9,876 nucleotides of DNA from JAUXIQ01 sp030620925 [NCBI: Nitrospinota bacterium] (GTDB lineage Bacteria > JAUXIQ01): contig JAUXIQ010000045.1 in assembly GCA_030620925.1 (NCBI GenBank), forward strand, positions 1 through 9,876. The letters are read 5' to 3'. The position numbers and the translations under genes are program-made. Positions 1 through 7,500 of this stretch are shown here, piece by piece (within the stretch, counting starts at the first letter, position 1; each line of letters starts with the position of its first letter). Under the pieces are notes generated by a model. It did no database searches and was not told the origin of the DNA. It saw only the letters and a program-made list of their open reading frames with translations.

Positions 1-5
1 CTCAT
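1..5 (-). CDS. Start of a gene running off the left edge (start codon only)
   Basis: An ATG read on the minus strand at 5-3 is preceded by a strong Shine-Dalgarno, AGGGAGGGG (19-11), with a 5-nt spacer. The window ends two bases later, so nothing can be said about the product. By position it follows a solute-binding protein and a permease remnant, so a further transporter gene is possible but is only inferred. Confidence 0.4.
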
Positions 6-55
6 TCTTTCCCCTCCCTAGGAAACATTACCCTTCTATTTTGTCCGACTCAGCT

Positions 56-61
56 ATTATA
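56..61 (-). promoter_or_regulatory. Possible -10 box for the left-edge gene
   Basis: A perfect TATAAT reads on the minus strand at 61-56, about 50 nt upstream of the ATG at position 5. No convincing -35 box lies at the usual 16-18 nt, so this is a weak call that rests on the -10 match and on the strong ribosome binding site that follows. Confidence 0.25.
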
Positions 62-81
62 CAGACTAGGTCGATTCTACG

Positions 82-234
82 CTACTCAAAAAATGAGGCC
101 GCGAAGTTCCGCACGCCGACCATCCCGGAAATGATGCAGAGCTCTGATACTATGGGGAAAAGAGACATGCCCGGGGTGAAACCGTTCAGGCATTGGGTCA
201 GAATAAAAGAGCCCTGATGAATCCACTCGGAGAC
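82..234 (-). pseudogene. Remnant of a LivH-type ABC permease N-terminus
   Basis: After the two tandem TAG stops that end the binding-protein gene, the same minus-strand frame stays open for 50 codons, to a TAG at 84-82. The translation contains LTQCLNGFTPGM, then SLFPIVSELCIISGM and GVRNFAASFF. By eye this follows the N-terminus of branched-chain amino acid permeases of the LivH family, whose usual pattern is LTQLLNGLxLGM, LFLIxSGLTLIFGMMGV, NFAHG, FF. LivH normally follows the binding protein, so the position fits. Signs of decay: no start codon near the beginning, a proline in the first membrane segment, Glu where Gly is usual, and AHG changed to AAS. A stop falls after about 50 residues, whereas the family is about 290. 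Beyond the stop no LivH-like sequence continues. The alternative is a chance resemblance in spacer DNA. Confidence 0.55.
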
Positions 235-237
235 CTA

Positions 238-1458
238 CTATTCCCGGGCCTCCATTATCTCCTCTTCGCTTCTCAGAGCCTCCTCGCCGGGGATTACCAT
301 CAGATTTTTGAGGATGGCGAAGGGATAATCCGGAGAATGCATGGTGGTGCCCCACATGTAGGGCGCCGTACTCTGTCCATCGAACTCGCGGATGGTTATG
401 GGGCCTATGGGAGTATTCAGCGTCATCCCTCTTAGAGCGTCTATAACCTCATCCGTATCCGTGGTTTCGGCCTTCTCGATAGCCGCGGCCAGGAATTTAA
501 TCACGTTATATCCCGACAATGCACCGTTGCCTGCATACTCATCCCTGCGCTTTTTATATTCTTTGGCAAAGGAAATGTTCGCTGCGGTTGCTGGAAAATA
601 GGGTAGATAGTAGGCGGATGCGTATATGCCTTCAGGCATCTCATCCTCCAGGGCCGACACCACGTCCAGATCGCCGGCGGCGAAATTCATGTAGTTAATT
701 TCCTCAAAGAGGTCGTGGGTTTTGGCCTGTTTGATGAAGGCTATGGCGTCTTCGCCCCACAGGGAGCTTATCACTACGTCCGGATCCGCCTCCATTATGG
801 CTGTTATATATGAGCCGAAGTCCCCCTCTCCCAATTTGGGCCACGCTTCACCAACAAACTCCCCCCCCGGCTTGAGTTTCTCGAGGTAGTCGATGAAATC
901 CTCAATAACCCGATGGCCGTATTCATGGTCGGGGCCGATGGTGTAGTAGGTGGTCCAGGGTTTGTCTTTGGCGAAGATGGCCCCGGACCTGCCGAATACC
1001 GTGGTGTTGGTTGTGGTCCTTGCCACGTAGCGATGGCCCTTCTCGCCGGTAAGCGCCGCGGTTTGGGAAATGCCGCTCAGGAACAGCACTTCATTTTCTC
1101 TGGCCACTTCGGAAACAGCCAGGGCCTCGGCATCGCTTATGGCTCCGGCCAGGAAATTCACCTTTTCCTTCAATATCAGTGACCGAGCCCCCTTCACCGC
1201 CACACCGGGTTTGAGTTTTGTCTTCTTCACTATCAGCTTCAGCGGCCTATCCAACACGCCCCCCCGGGCGTTGATCTCATCGACCGCCATTTTCATGCCC
1301 TCAACCGCGGGCTTGGTATAGACCGCAGCATAGCCGCTCAGTCCCCATAGGACACCGATTTTTATCGGTTCAGCCGCGTAGGAAGCCGTGGGTAGAATTA
1401 AGGCTAAAGCAAAGGCAAGAGTCAGCACTGCGGCCCTGATGTGAATCGAATATTTCAT
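238..1458 (-). CDS. Branched-chain amino acid-type ABC transporter substrate-binding protein
   Basis: Periplasmic solute-binding protein of the type 1 fold (Leu/Ile/Val and amide-binding group), which captures a small ligand and delivers it to an inner-membrane ABC permease. The ATG at 1458 is chosen because GGAGGGGG sits just upstream. An in-frame GTG at 1488 would add ten residues and has no comparable site. The 406-residue product starts with a signal peptide (basic Arg8, hydrophobic 9-22, likely cut after Ala28 in ASYA-AEP) and has no lipobox cysteine. The mature start IKIGVLWGLSG, then VEGMKMAVDEINARGGVLDRP, is the family signature. Length is typical. The ligand cannot be read from sequence; amino acids, amides and aromatic acids are all known for relatives. 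No intact permease or ATPase gene follows in the window, only a permease remnant. It is divergent from the oxidoreductase gene. Confidence 0.9.
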   Translation of the reverse strand: MKYSIHIRAAVLTLAFALALILPTASYAAEPIKIGVLWGLSGYAAVYTKPAVEGMKMAVDEINARGGVLDRPLKLIVKKTKLKPGVAVKGARSLILKEKVNFLAGAISDAEALAVSEVARENEVLFLSGISQTAALTGEKGHRYVARTTTNTTVFGRSGAIFAKDKPWTTYYTIGPDHEYGHRVIEDFIDYLEKLKPGGEFVGEAWPKLGEGDFGSYITAIMEADPDVVISSLWGEDAIAFIKQAKTHDLFEEINYMNFAAGDLDVVSALEDEMPEGIYASAYYLPYFPATAANISFAKEYKKRRDEYAGNGALSGYNVIKFLAAAIEKAETTDTDEVIDALRGMTLNTPIGPITIREFDGQSTAPYMWGTTMHSPDYPFAILKNLMVIPGEEALRSEEEIMEARE

Positions 1459-1600
1459 GACCCCCTCCATTTCTCCTAAAAGAGTCACTCAATTTTCAGG
1501 GACCTCTCAAGCACAGAGGATTCCGGCTCCCCCGGCAGGCGAATAATCCTCATAAAACAAATCGATCAGTATAGTCGACGCACTAAATATTTTTTTTATT

Positions 1601-1629
1601 ATAATATTTTATCGGCAGACAAACGTTAA
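1601..1629 (-). promoter_or_regulatory. Candidate promoter for the binding-protein gene
   Basis: On the minus strand, TTAACG (1629-1624) and TATTAT (1606-1601) are spaced 17 nt apart, matching four and five of six consensus bases. The start would be near 1594, giving a leader of about 135 nt. It lies at the edge of a very AT-rich tract (1585-1611) with a run of eight T. A second -10-like TATACT lies nearer the gene but lacks a good -35. Confidence 0.35.
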
Positions 1630-1727
1630 TTTATAACCTCTATTGAAAAACGGAGCGCCTTAAACCCTCAAGCATGGCCGCGCAGCCGCGGGAAAAAATA
1701 TTCTCAATTCGATAAAAACTGCAGATG

Positions 1728-1745
1728 GAGAGTATTCTGACTCTC
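1728..1745. promoter_or_regulatory. Inverted repeat, possible operator
   Basis: GAGAGT, six bases, then ACTCTC forms a perfect 18-bp dyad that ends nine bases before the proposed -35 box of the oxidoreductase promoter. That placement suits an activator or repressor site. No known regulator consensus was matched. Confidence 0.3.
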
Positions 1746-1753
1746 AGGCGGGG

Positions 1754-1781
1754 TTGAAATCCTGGGTCAATCTGATATAAC
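1754..1781 (+). promoter_or_regulatory. Candidate promoter for the FAD oxidoreductase gene
   Basis: TTGAAA (1754-1759) and TATAAC (1776-1781) are spaced 16 nt apart. TG at 1773-1774 sits one base before the -10, making an extended -10. Transcription would start near 1788, leaving a leader of about 120 nt before the ATG at 1907. Confidence 0.45.
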
Positions 1782-1806
1782 TTTGAAGTCAACGTGGGGT
1801 GAAACC

Positions 1807-1848
1807 ATGAATGTCGTCCACGGACAGGGCGGAAAAAATCTCAATTAA
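1807..1848 (+). CDS. Possible 13-codon leader peptide
   Basis: An ATG at 1807 opens a 13-codon frame (MNVVHGQGGKNLN) ending in TAA. GGGGTGA lies 5 nt upstream of the ATG as a plausible ribosome binding site. It lies inside the predicted leader of the oxidoreductase mRNA. No codon bias, attenuator or stalling motif is evident, so it may be chance. Confidence 0.15.
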   Translation: MNVVHGQGGKNLN

Positions 1849-1906
1849 TACGAGAACGTCCTGACTGACACCGTATTTCAGCTTGTGGAAAAAGGGAGGA
1901 GGAGCC

Positions 1907-3196
1907 ATGGCCGGGAAATTCAAATACGTGATAATCGGCAACGGCGCGGCGGGCATAAACGCCCTGGAATCAATACGTCGGGTGGATAAGGAGCCCCGGG
2001 CGGCCATCATATCCTGTGAGAGCGAGCTGGCCTTCTCCAGAACTCTGCTTCCTTACTTCGTGGAAGGCAAGATAGATGAAGAGAAAGTCTTCATCCGGGA
2101 TGCGGAATATTACAGCCGGATGAACGCCGAGCCTGTTCTGGGGGAGGTGGCGGGGATCGATTTCAAAGCGAAATCGGTAAGCCTGGATGGCGGAAATGAA
2201 ATAGGCTACGACAAGCTGCTCATCGCCACCGGAGCCGCACCCACCCTGCCGCCCATAAAAGGGCTGGACCGCGAAAAGGTTTTCACCTTGTGGACGCTGG
2301 ACGACGCCCGTAACGTCATCTCCGCCTCCAAAGGGATCAAGGAAGTGGTAATAATAGGCGCGGGGCTCATAGGAGTACAGTCCTCCCACGCCCTGACCGG
2401 CCGCGACCTCCGGTTCACACTTATCGACGTTGCAGACCATATCCTCCCCCGCATACTGGACCCCGAAGGGGCGGCGATGGTGCAGGGCTTGGTGGAAAGC
2501 GACAAAGTCAAGATAATCACCGGCGCAAACATCACCGAAATAGCCAAAGGCAAAAAGGGCCACACACATTCCATCAAGATAAAAAGCAAAGGCAGTGTTA
2601 ACGCCGACCTAATCATCGTGGGCACCGGCGCCAGGCCGAACGTCTCCTTCATAGAGGGCAACGGCATCGCTGCAGATGCCGGCATCCTGGTGAACGAAAA
2701 GATGGAGACCAGCGTCCCCGACGTATACGCCGCGGGGGACGCCGCCCAGGGGCAGGACGCCCTCAGCGGGGAACAGGTGGTTAGCGGAATATGGACCACC
2801 GCCGTGGAGCAAGGCTCCGTCGCCGGATACAACATGGCGGGCCGCCCCATGAACTACGAGGGCAGCCTCTCGGTAAACGTGGTGGACCTCTTCGGGGTGA
2901 CCGTCGCTTCCGTGGGGGAGACGGGAGACGGCCAGGGATACGATGTGGAGACCTTTACCGACAGCTCCGGAACCACTTCCCGCAGGGTGTTCGTCAAGGA
3001 CGGTGTGATCAAGGGGGCGGTATTCATCGGCCGCTACAGCGACGCCGGGATCATTCAGTGGCTGGTTCGAATGAAGGCGGACGTCGGAGCCTGGAAGGGG
3101 ACCCTGGCCGGCCAGCCCCTCAACATGGGCAAGGTTATGCTGGGCATAAAAGAAGTCGAGCTGGGCCCCCGCTGGCCTTTGCCCGACAAACAGTAA
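1907..3196 (+). CDS. FAD-dependent NAD(P)H oxidoreductase (rubredoxin reductase/NirB-like class)
   Basis: Cytoplasmic flavoprotein expected to pass electrons from NAD(P)H through FAD to a partner. The ATG at 1907 follows GGGAGGAGGAG closely. An in-frame TTG at 1883 would add eight residues upstream of that site and is unlikely. Of 429 residues, GNGAAG (11-16) binds the FAD ADP moiety, ATGAAP (107-112) is the conserved linker, and GAGLIG (151-156) is the dinucleotide fold. Asp174 at the end of its second strand favours NADH over NADPH. AAGDAA around Asp278 closes the FAD site. The last 110 residues resemble the small C-terminal domain of rubredoxin/nitrite reductases. Only one cysteine (Cys37) exists, and the NADH-oxidase/CoA-disulfide-reductase redox position reads SRTLLPYF with no Cys, so dithiol chemistry is unlikely. 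No ferredoxin, rubredoxin or CO dehydrogenase gene is adjacent to name the partner. Confidence 0.85.
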   Translation: MAGKFKYVIIGNGAAGINALESIRRVDKEPRAAIISCESELAFSRTLLPYFVEGKIDEEKVFIRDAEYYSRMNAEPVLGEVAGIDFKAKSVSLDGGNEIGYDKLLIATGAAPTLPPIKGLDREKVFTLWTLDDARNVISASKGIKEVVIIGAGLIGVQSSHALTGRDLRFTLIDVADHILPRILDPEGAAMVQGLVESDKVKIITGANITEIAKGKKGHTHSIKIKSKGSVNADLIIVGTGARPNVSFIEGNGIAADAGILVNEKMETSVPDVYAAGDAAQGQDALSGEQVVSGIWTTAVEQGSVAGYNMAGRPMNYEGSLSVNVVDLFGVTVASVGETGDGQGYDVETFTDSSGTTSRRVFVKDGVIKGAVFIGRYSDAGIIQWLVRMKADVGAWKGTLAGQPLNMGKVMLGIKEVELGPRWPLPDKQ

Positions 3197-3227
3197 CAGC
3201 TTACACCAAAGGATAAAACCAACCTGT

Positions 3228-3244
3228 TCCCGCCTTTGGCGGGA
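3228..3244. repeat. Perfect 7-bp hairpin, dispersed-repeat type
   Basis: TCCCGCC, loop TTT, GGCGGGA forms a tight hairpin 32 nt after the oxidoreductase stop. On the minus strand it follows GTCATTCTGAAT, a context that recalls dispersed palindromic repeats of many bacterial genomes. It may also slow or stop transcription, but no T run follows it. Confidence 0.55.
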
Positions 3245-3268
3245 TTCAGAATGACACTATGCGGAATC

Positions 3269-3293
3269 GTAGGGGCGGGTTTCAAACCCGCCC
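3269..3293 (+). repeat. REP-like element 1
   Basis: The GTAG head at 3269-3272 is directly followed by a perfect 21-base palindrome (GGGCGGGTTT, C, AAACCCGCCC). A short GTAG head plus hairpin is the layout of REP sequences mobilised by RAYT-type transposases. No RAYT gene is in the window. Confidence 0.55.
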
Positions 3294-3298
3294 TCTTG

Positions 3299-3321
3299 GG
3301 GCGTATGCAATACTGCCCTAC
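3299..3321 (-). repeat. REP-like element 2, inverted to element 1
   Basis: On the minus strand, GTAG (3321-3318) is followed by GGC, a bulged A, GTAT, loop TGC, ATAC, GCC. This forms a 7-bp stem with one bulge. It faces element 1, with both heads on the outside, as in a paired REP unit. Confidence 0.5.
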
Positions 3322-3332
3322 AATCGCGGCTA

Positions 3333-3353
3333 TCCCGCGGCAGGCGGGACTAC
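3333..3353 (-). repeat. REP-like element 3
   Basis: On the minus strand, GTAG (3353-3350) is followed by TCCCGC, loop CTGCC, GCGGGA. Its outer arms are identical to those of the hairpin at 3228-3244 and the palindrome length (17) is the same, so the two may be related. Confidence 0.5.
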
Positions 3354-3361
3354 CCACAACC

Positions 3362-3383
3362 GTAGGAGCGGCATCTTGACGCG
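3362..3383 (+). repeat. REP-like element 4
   Basis: GTAG (3362-3365), GA, then GCGGC, loop ATCTT, GACGC: a 5-bp stem with one G-A mismatch. It resembles the common GTAGGAGCGGC palindromes of other bacteria. It stands head to head with element 3, eight bases away. Confidence 0.45.
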
Positions 3384-3442
3384 AGTGTTTCCCACCAGTG
3401 AAATGAATCCTGTCTTGATAGCTTCAGGAAACCCCAGGGGGT

Positions 3443-4402
3443 CTACGTTTCCATGTACTGGCCGAAGTTGCGGAACTTCTGTTCCCGCTGTTTGATGAGT
3501 TCCTGGGGGGAAAAGCAGATCAGCTCTGCGAGGTGCCGGCGAATGACGCGGCGAAGGATGGAGGCGGCCATCTGGTGGTTCCGGTGCGCGCCGCCGGGAG
3601 GTTCTTTGACTATTTCGTCGATGAGTTCATACTCCTTGAGGTCTTTGGCCGCAAGCTTCAGGGATTCCGCAGCCTGTGCGGCCAGCCCGCTGTCCCGGTA
3701 AAGGATGGAGGCGCACCCTTCGGGCATGATCACCGAATAGACGGAATACTGCAGCATGAGCACGCGGTTACCCACGCCCAGCCCCAGCGCGCCGCCGCTG
3801 CCGCCTTCTCCTATGACCACCGATATTAAGGGGACGGTGAGGGTGGCCATCTCCTTCAGGTTCCTGGCGATAGCCTCGGCCTGGCCTCTTTCCTCGGCGC
3901 CCAGGCCGGGATAGGCGCCCGGAGTGTCTATGAAAGTGATGACCGGCCTGTTGAACTTCTCCGCCATCTTCATGAGCCGCAGGGCCTTGCGGTAACCCTC
4001 GGGGTGAGGCATGCCGAAATTTCTGTAAATCTTCTGCTTGGTGCTGCGCCCCTTCTGCTGACCGATGACCACCACCGGCTTCCCCTCGAAACGGGCCAGA
4101 CCTCCAATCACGGCATGGTCGTCTCCGAAGAGCCGGTCGCCATGAAGCTCCACGAAATCGGTCATCATGAGTTTGATATAGTCCTCGGCGTAGGGCCTTT
4201 CGGGGTGCCTGGCCAGCAGGGTTTGCTCCCAGCGGTTGAGCTTGGCGAAGATATCGCGCCTGAGCCGTTTGGCCTTCTTCTGGAGTCGCTTCACTTCGGC
4301 GGTCAGGTCGACACCCTGAGCCCGGGAGACCTGCTGGAGCTCCTCTATTTTGGTTTCCATCTCGAGGATGGGTTTTTCGAAATCTATCGGTTGCGCGGCC
4401 AT
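3443..4402 (-). CDS. accA: Acetyl-CoA carboxylase carboxyltransferase subunit alpha
   Basis: Alpha half of the carboxyltransferase that moves CO2 from biotin on AccB to acetyl-CoA, forming malonyl-CoA for fatty acid synthesis; it works as an alpha2-beta2 complex with AccD. The product is 319 residues, the length of the E. coli protein. A charged N-terminal helical part (about 10-65) precedes the crotonase-like core: HGDRLFGDD (87-95), the [10 protein letters not shown] block (157-166), then [10 protein letters not shown] (198-207), whose backbone amides hold the acyl-CoA oxyanion in this family, and MPEGCASIL. The ATG at 4402 is preceded by TAGGG about nine bases upstream, a moderate site. 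It follows dnaE by 115 nt, the dnaE-accA order also found in E. coli. accB, accC and accD are not in the window. A 19-bp palindrome lies 31 bases before the start, and the 3' side runs into a hairpin cluster. Confidence 0.97.
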   Translation of the reverse strand: MAAQPIDFEKPILEMETKIEELQQVSRAQGVDLTAEVKRLQKKAKRLRRDIFAKLNRWEQTLLARHPERPYAEDYIKLMMTDFVELHGDRLFGDDHAVIGGLARFEGKPVVVIGQQKGRSTKQKIYRNFGMPHPEGYRKALRLMKMAEKFNRPVITFIDTPGAYPGLGAEERGQAEAIARNLKEMATLTVPLISVVIGEGGSGGALGLGVGNRVLMLQYSVYSVIMPEGCASILYRDSGLAAQAAESLKLAAKDLKEYELIDEIVKEPPGGAHRNHQMAASILRRVIRRHLAELICFSPQELIKQREQKFRNFGQYMET

Positions 4403-4432
4403 GATATTAACCCTATTGAAAATATCTCAACG

Positions 4433-4451
4433 TTAATATTAGTAATATTAA
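4433..4451. promoter_or_regulatory. Perfect 19-bp palindrome upstream of accA
   Basis: TTAATATTA, G, TAATATTAA is a perfect dyad with 9-bp arms, centred 40 bases upstream of the accA ATG in the dnaE-accA gap. It could be an operator for a fatty-acid regulator or an AT-rich promoter core. No clear -35/-10 pair was found around it, and it does not match the FapR consensus I know. Confidence 0.35.
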
Positions 4452-4517
4452 TCGGATGATCGGATAAAATGTTTAGCAGACTCGGACGATCAGGTTTTTT
4501 CCTGCGTTATTAACAGG

Positions 4518-7500
4518 CTATTCGAGGTGGATTCTGCCCTGGCCCACGGTCTCTTCGACTTCTTTTACGAACTCGCTCCCAGGGGATACGGAAAGATCAT
4601 CTGAGGCAGATATGGCTACCTCGCCCTTCTCAGGAAACTGGATATGGAAAAGCACCGGACAGTGGCCCCGGTGCTTACTCAACACACTCTTTATTTCCTC
4701 CAGCAGGGCAAGGTCTGTAGCGATGGAGACCAGTTTTATGTGCACCCTTTTTGCGCCGTTTTCGCTCGTCAAAGCACGTATGGAATCTGCTAAGAGTTTA
4801 GCTCCCTCCTCTCCGGAATCAACCTTGCCGCTGATCAACACCGGCTCTTCTCCGCTTAAATAGGGAGAAGCCCCTTCCAGCACACCCGGAAACACTATCA
4901 CTTCCACCGAACCGTGAAGGTCTTCCAAGGTAGCAAAAGCCATTCTATCACCTTTTCGGGTGGTAGTCAATTTGGCTTTGCTGATAACGCCCCCGATGGT
5001 CACATTCTGGCCGTCGGGCAACTCGTGTATGGACTGGGTGTCGCAGTCCCCGTGGAGATTGAGCAGATCCTGGTAGCGCGAGAGGGGGTGGCCGGTTATA
5101 TAAAACCCCAGGGCTTCCTTTTCGAAAGCCAGCAGTTGGCTCTGATCCCACTCCGCGGTCTCCTCCTCGGATGGAGCGTTCCCGGCGGTGGAGGCCATTT
5201 CCCATCCATCAAACAGCGACCCCTGACCCTGGGCGCGATCTTCCTGATGCTTCTGTGCTTTCTCCATGGTGGCCTCAAGTGAGTAGAACAGCGATGCTCT
5301 GGACCGACCCAATGAATCGAAGGCCCCTGCTTTGATGAGGCTTTCTACGACCCGCCTGTTGGTGACGCGCAGGTCGACCCGGGAGCAGAAATCGTCCAGA
5401 CTCTCGAAATCGCCCCCTTCCCCGCGGGCTGCGATGACCGCCTGCACCGCGTTCTCACCCACATTCTTGACGCCGCCCAGGCCGAAGCGGATGCAGCCGC
5501 CGGAAACGGTGAAGGCGCTGTGGCTCTGGTTTATGTCCGGCGGCAGCACCTCCAGGCCCAGCTCCTTGCACTCGGCCATATACTTGATCACTTTGTCCGT
5601 GTTTTCACGGACGCTGGTGAGAAGGGCGGCCATGAATTCAACGGTGAAGTTGGCCTTGAGGTAGGCCGTTCGATAGGCTACGAGGGCGTAGGCGGCGCTG
5701 TGCGATTTGTTGAAACCGTATCCCGCGAAGTGCTCCATCAGATTAAAGATGCGCTCGGCGACCTTCTCCTTAACCCCTGCGGCCTTCGCCCCGTCAAGAA
5801 ACTTCTCCCGCTGCTGGGCCATCACCTCCGGTTTCTTTTTCCCCATGGCCCTCCGGAGGAGGTCTGCGGTGCCCATACTGAAACCGGCGAGCTTTCCGGC
5901 GATCTGCATGACCTGTTCCTGATATAGAATCACGCCGTAGGTCTCTTTGAGGATATCCTCAAGGTCGGGATGCTCGTATTTTATCTGCGTAAGCCCGTGC
6001 TTGCGGCTGATGAAATCTTCGGCCATGCCGCTGCCCAACGGGCCCGGCCGGTAGAGGGCCACCAGGGCGATGATATCCTCAAAGGTTTCGGGTTTCAGTT
6101 TTTTCAATATCTCCCGCAAGCCGGAGCTCTCCAACTGGAAGACGCCCAGGGTGCGGGCATCGGAAAGGAGCTCATAGGTGGCTTTATCGTCGAGGGGCAT
6201 GGTGTCTATATCCACGTCTATGCCCCTTGTCCGGCTGACGATGTCCACGGTGTTCTCGATGAGGGTGAGGGTGCCCAGGCCCAGGAAATCCATCTTGAGA
6301 AGACCCAGGCTTTCGATGCCGTTCATGTCGTACTGGGTGAGGATTTCGTCGTTCTGTCCGCGATAGAGGGGCACCATCTCCAACAGCGGCCGGGGGGATA
6401 TCACCACACCCGCTGCGTGAGTGGATGCATGGCGGGTGAGACCTTCGAGCGTCTCCGCCACCTGGAGCAGGTTGCGCACCTGTTCGTCCGCATCCAGCAT
6501 CTGCCGCAGGCGGGGCTCCTCCTGAAGTGCATCCTTGAGGGTGATGTTCAACCGGTTGGGGATCAGTTTGGCTATGCGGTCCACCTCGCCGTAGGGTATA
6601 TCCATGGCCCGCCCGACATCCCTTATCACGCCTCTGGCCATCATGGAGCCGAAGGTTATTATCTGGGCCACGTTGTGGCGACCGTATTTTTCGTTGACGT
6701 AATCGATGACCCGATCCCTGCGCTCCTGGCAGAAGTCTATATCGATGTCCGGGGGGGATATGCGCTCGGGGTTAAGAAACCGTTCGAAGAGGAGGCCATA
6801 GCGGAGCGGGTCGAGGTCGGTGATCTTCAGCGCGTACGCCGCCAGGCTCCCCGCAGCGGAGCCGCGACCGGGGCCCACGGGAATGCCCTGGCGTCGGGCG
6901 TAATCAATGAAATCCCATACTATTAAGAAGTAGCCCGAGAAGCCCATCCTGGCGATCACTTCCAGCTCATCATGGAGGCGCTTCTGATAGGTTTCTCTGG
7001 GGAAGGCGGCCTGACCACCATCATGGTCGACTTCGGCCAGTCTCTCTTCCAGCCCCTTCAGGGCCAGGTCCTTGAGGTATCCATCCAGGTCGTATCCCGC
7101 CGGCGGCTCGTAGTGGGGGAGGTTTAAGCGGCCGAACTCAAGCTCAAGGTTGCAGCGTTCGGCGATCTCCACTGTGCTGCGGACGGCTTCGGGTATCTCG
7201 GCGAAGAGCCGCTCCATCTCTTCGGGGGGTTTGAAATAGAACTGGTCTGTGGGGAGTCGCATGCGGCCGGGGTCGTTCATGGTGGTGCCCGTCTGCACGC
7301 AGAGGAGCACCTCGTGCGCTTTTGCGTGGGTGCGGTCCAGGTAGTGGCAGTCGTTGGTGGCGGTGAGGGGGATTTCCAGCTTACGGCCCATCTCCCGCAA
7401 CAAGGGGATGAGCTTTTTCTGCTCCGGCAGACCCTGGTCTTGAAGCTCAAGGTAGAAGCACCCCGGCCCCAATATCTCCTTGTAGCGCGCCGCCGCCTGG

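Larger units (their letters stand above)
1459..1906. other. Divergent intergenic region, 448 nt
   Basis: The region lies between two genes that point away from each other. It contains a candidate promoter in each direction, an AT-rich tract at 1585-1611, a dyad at 1728-1745 and a 5-bp GC hairpin at 1678-1691 (CCGCG, loop CAGC, CGCGG). The hairpin is followed by A on the plus strand and would have T only on the wrong side for a terminator. No riboswitch or RNA gene was recognised, and no coding frame longer than a short peptide is convincing. Confidence 0.6.

Noticed and set aside
86-355. 89-codon minus-strand frame overlapping the end of the binding-protein gene
   Set aside because: It overlaps the real gene in another frame for over 100 bases, and its translation is low in hydrophobic order. 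The LivH-like signal is in a different frame.
1678-1691. GC hairpin (CCGCG, CAGC, CGCGG) near an A/T run as a terminator
   Set aside because: The run is A on the plus strand. On the minus strand the T run precedes the stem, so it is on the wrong side in both directions, and there is no upstream gene to terminate.
1970-2850. Two overlapping minus-strand open frames opposite the oxidoreductase gene
   Set aside because: Both are antisense to a gene with complete FAD and NAD motifs, and neither translation resembles a known protein.
3431-3442. ACCC, CAGG, GGGT hairpin right after the accA stop as a terminator
   Set aside because: The stem is only four pairs and no T run follows on the minus strand.
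4495-4504. T run at 4495-4500 after dnaE, with CAGG/CCTG arms, as a terminator
   Set aside because: The arms are four bases and the T run (A on the dnaE strand) forms the loop rather than a tail.
5970-6926. 318-codon plus-strand open frame opposite dnaE
   Set aside because: It lies wholly antisense to a strongly conserved gene. Its translation shows no recognisable domain, and long antisense frames are common in genes of this base composition.
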